From: Candidatus Aciduliprofundum sp.
GTDB taxonomy: Archaea; Thermoplasmatota; Thermoplasmata; Thermoplasmatales; Aciduliprofundaceae
Length of the DNA stretch: 6,572 nucleotides
Assembly (NCBI GenBank): GCA_015523135.1
Contig: WAKY01000072.1
Coordinates: 1-6,572 of the forward strand
Direction: 5' to 3'
Shown: one piece after another, positions 4,852 to 6,572 of the stretch
Numbering within the stretch: position 1 is the first letter of the stretch
How the letters are laid out: the number at the start of each line of letters is the position of its first letter
The notes under the pieces: model-generated
Seen by the model: only the letters and a program-made list of their open reading frames with translations
The model's database searches: none
What the model was told of the DNA's origin: nothing
Program-made: the position numbers and the translations under genes

Positions 4852-6572
4852 ATGGATAAAAACTCAAAACCAAGAAAGAGGTGGATAACGGATTGGTGGC
4901 CCAACAGGCTGAATTTGAAAATATTGAAGCAGAACTGCCCAGCATTCCATCCATATGGGCCTAGCTATGACTATATAGATGAGGTACGCGATCTCGATGT
5001 AGATGCCGTTATAAAGGACCTGAAAGAATTGATGAGAACCCCGCAGGACTGGTGGCCCGCGGATTTCGGACACTACGGCCCTCTTTTCGTACGTCTGGCA
5101 TGGCACAGTTCCGGAAGTTACAGGATCTACGATGGTCGTGGCGGGGCGAGAAATGGAAGCATAAGGTTTCCACCGAGGATAAACTGGCCGGACAATATAG
5201 GGCTCGACAAAGCAATACGGCTCCTGTGGCCCATAAAGAAGAAGTACGGAAGGAAGTTATCATGGGCGGATCTGATTATCCTTGCAGGAACAGTTGCACT
5301 GGAGGACATGGGTGTAAACATACTGGGATTCTCCCTGGGTAGGGAAGACATATATGAGCCGGACGAGAGTCCAGACTGGGGTCCCGAGGAAGAGATGCTC
5401 ACAAGCAAGCGCGTGAAAAAAGGAGAACTTGAAAGGCCGTATGCGGCGACGGAGATGGGTCTCATATATGTGAATCCTGAGGGCCCCGGAGGAAACCCTG
5501 ATCCAGTGGAATCGGCCAAGCAAATTAGAACGGCCTTCAGAAGGATGGGTATGAATGACGAGGAGACTGTTGCTCTTATTGCGGGTGGCCATGCATTCGG
5601 AAAATGCCATGGCGCAGAGAGTGATAAATATCTCGGTCGGGATCCCACGTCATCTCCCATCCACAAAATGGGACTGGGCTGGGATTTCAACTACAAGAGT
5701 GGAAAGGGGCCCGATACATTCACATCAGGTTTCGAGCTCACTTGGTCCCTTACCCCCACCAGATTTGCCACCTACTACCTCAAATTCCTGTTTGAGTATG
5801 AATGGGAATTGACAAAAAGTCCGGCAGGTAAATATCAATGGGTCGCAAAGGATGCTCCAGAGATGATCCCCGATGCCCACGATCCCTACAAAAAACACAA
5901 GCCTATGATGCTCACATCAGATATGGCATTGAAATTTGATCAGATATACTCCAAGATAGCCAAAAGATTTCTTGAAAATCCAGAGGAGTTCGAGAAAGCA
6001 TTTGCAAGGGCATGGTTCAAACTCACCCACAGGGATATGGGACCTAAATCATGCTACGTGGGTCCATATGTGCCCGAAGAGGAATTTATATGGCAGGATC
6101 CACTCCCGCCGAGGGATTATGAACTGATCGGGGAAAAAGAAATAGAAGAACTGAAAAAGAAGATAATGGATTCCGGGTTGAGCATTTCCCAGCTGGTTTA
6201 CACCGCATGGTCATCGGCATCAACATACAGAGATTCTGACAGGAGAGGCGGCGCAAACGGTGCGAGAATCCGGCTGGACCCGATTAATCAGTGGGAAGTA
6301 AACCATCCGGAAGATTTGAAGAAAGTCATCGGAGTGTACGAAAAGATTCAGCGGGAATTCAACGAGGAAAATGAGGGGAAAGGAAGCAATAAGAGAGTTT
6401 CCATCGCTGATCTGATAGTTCTCGGCGGATGCGCTGCTATCGAAGAGGCGGCGAAGAATGCGGGATTCGACGTAAAGGTTCCATTCACCCCCGGCAGAGT
6501 GGACGCAGATCAGGATCAGATCGAAATTGAATTTTACAGGGAAATAGAGCCTTTTGCCGATGGATTTAGGAA
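4852..6572 (+). CDS. katG: Catalase-peroxidase KatG, 3' end cut by window
   Basis: The first 573 residues of a bifunctional haem catalase-peroxidase are present; full proteins have about 720-740, so most of the C-terminal domain is missing only because the window ends. The distal haem side has Arg81, Trp84 and His85 (in VRLAWHSSGSYR). The Met-Tyr-Trp adduct needed for catalase activity can form from Trp84, Tyr206 (GLIYVNPEGP) and Met232 (RRMGMND). The proximal side has His247 (AGGHAFGKCHG), Trp298 (GFELTW) and Asp357. The mobile Arg394 (THRDMGP) and Asp114 (NWPDN) are also kept. The visible C-terminal half begins near residue 430 and includes SDRRGGANGARIRL and PFTPGRVDAD. No signal peptide is seen, so it is probably cytoplasmic. 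It breaks down H2O2. The opening RWITDWWPNRLNLKILKQN resembles archaeal KatG such as that of Archaeoglobus. The gene is richer in G+C than its neighbours and uses CGN arginine codons more (about 8 of 34), suggesting transfer. It probably ends or continues the operon. Confidence 0.95.
   Translation, partial: MDKNSKPRKRWITDWWPNRLNLKILKQNCPAFHPYGPSYDYIDEVRDLDVDAVIKDLKELMRTPQDWWPADFGHYGPLFVRLAWHSSGSYRIYDGRGGARNGSIRFPPRINWPDNIGLDKAIRLLWPIKKKYGRKLSWADLIILAGTVALEDMGVNILGFSLGREDIYEPDESPDWGPEEEMLTSKRVKKGELERPYAATEMGLIYVNPEGPGGNPDPVESAKQIRTAFRRMGMNDEETVALIAGGHAFGKCHGAESDKYLGRDPTSSPIHKMGLGWDFNYKSGKGPDTFTSGFELTWSLTPTRFATYYLKFLFEYEWELTKSPAGKYQWVAKDAPEMIPDAHDPYKKHKPMMLTSDMALKFDQIYSKIAKRFLENPEEFEKAFARAWFKLTHRDMGPKSCYVGPYVPEEEFIWQDPLPPRDYELIGEKEIEELKKKIMDSGLSISQLVYTAWSSASTYRDSDRRGGANGARIRLDPINQWEVNHPEDLKKVIGVYEKIQREFNEENEGKGSNKRVSIADLIVLGGCAAIEEAAKNAGFDVKVPFTPGRVDADQDQIEIEFYREIEPFADGFR

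Noticed and set aside
5052..5342. A 96-codon plus-strand frame inside katG.
   Set aside because: It is an alternate frame over the distal haem region of KatG, with no ribosome binding site and no recognisable domain.
5127..5690. A 187-codon open frame on the minus strand opposite katG.
   Set aside because: The plus strand here encodes uninterrupted KatG with all catalytic motifs; the antisense frame is serine/proline-rich shadow sequence with no recognisable family and arises from katG codon composition.

Overview
The window looks like chromosomal DNA from an AT-rich, probably thermophilic euryarchaeon. The closest guess is the Thermoplasmata/DHVE2 group (Aciduliprofundum-like), made from overall gene character and not from a database match. 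Archaeal signs are a perfect box A (TTTAAATA) placed about 26 bases before a start codon that has no ribosome binding site (a leaderless layout), Shine-Dalgarno sites of the GGAGGTGA type inside the operon, strong AGA/AGG preference for arginine, and an Lrp/AsnC-type regulator. No rRNA, tRNA, insertion sequence or CRISPR array was seen.

Left arm, minus strand (1-1368): an Lrp/AsnC regulator is followed by an overlapping sfsA-type gene, then by the first 75 codons of an aspartate/glutamate racemase family gene that runs off the left edge. These three probably share one transcript.

Divergent promoter region (1369-1468): two leaderless promoters face away from each other. A near-perfect inverted repeat lies between the TATA box and start of the lrp gene. 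A second inverted repeat (TTCGAATATCGAA) lies just upstream of the rightward promoter. Both are candidate regulator-binding sites.

Right arm, plus strand (1469-6572): a tightly packed oxygen and peroxide defence operon. In order it holds a flavin reductase-like FMN protein, a rubredoxin-less rubrerythrin-like diiron protein, a rubredoxin, an A-type flavodiiron protein (FprA), a Bcp/PrxQ peroxiredoxin, a full rubrerythrin and the first 573 codons of a catalase-peroxidase (katG), cut by the right edge. Gene junctions are ATGA overlaps or gaps of 0-42 bases. The flavin reductase, rubredoxin and FprA genes together resemble an unfused version of the Moorella Hrb (flavin reductase-rubredoxin fusion) plus FprA pathway. 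Electrons from NAD(P)H would pass through flavin and rubredoxin to FprA, which reduces O2 (or NO), while the rubrerythrins, peroxiredoxin and KatG remove peroxide. KatG is visibly richer in G+C than the rest and is the likeliest recent arrival.
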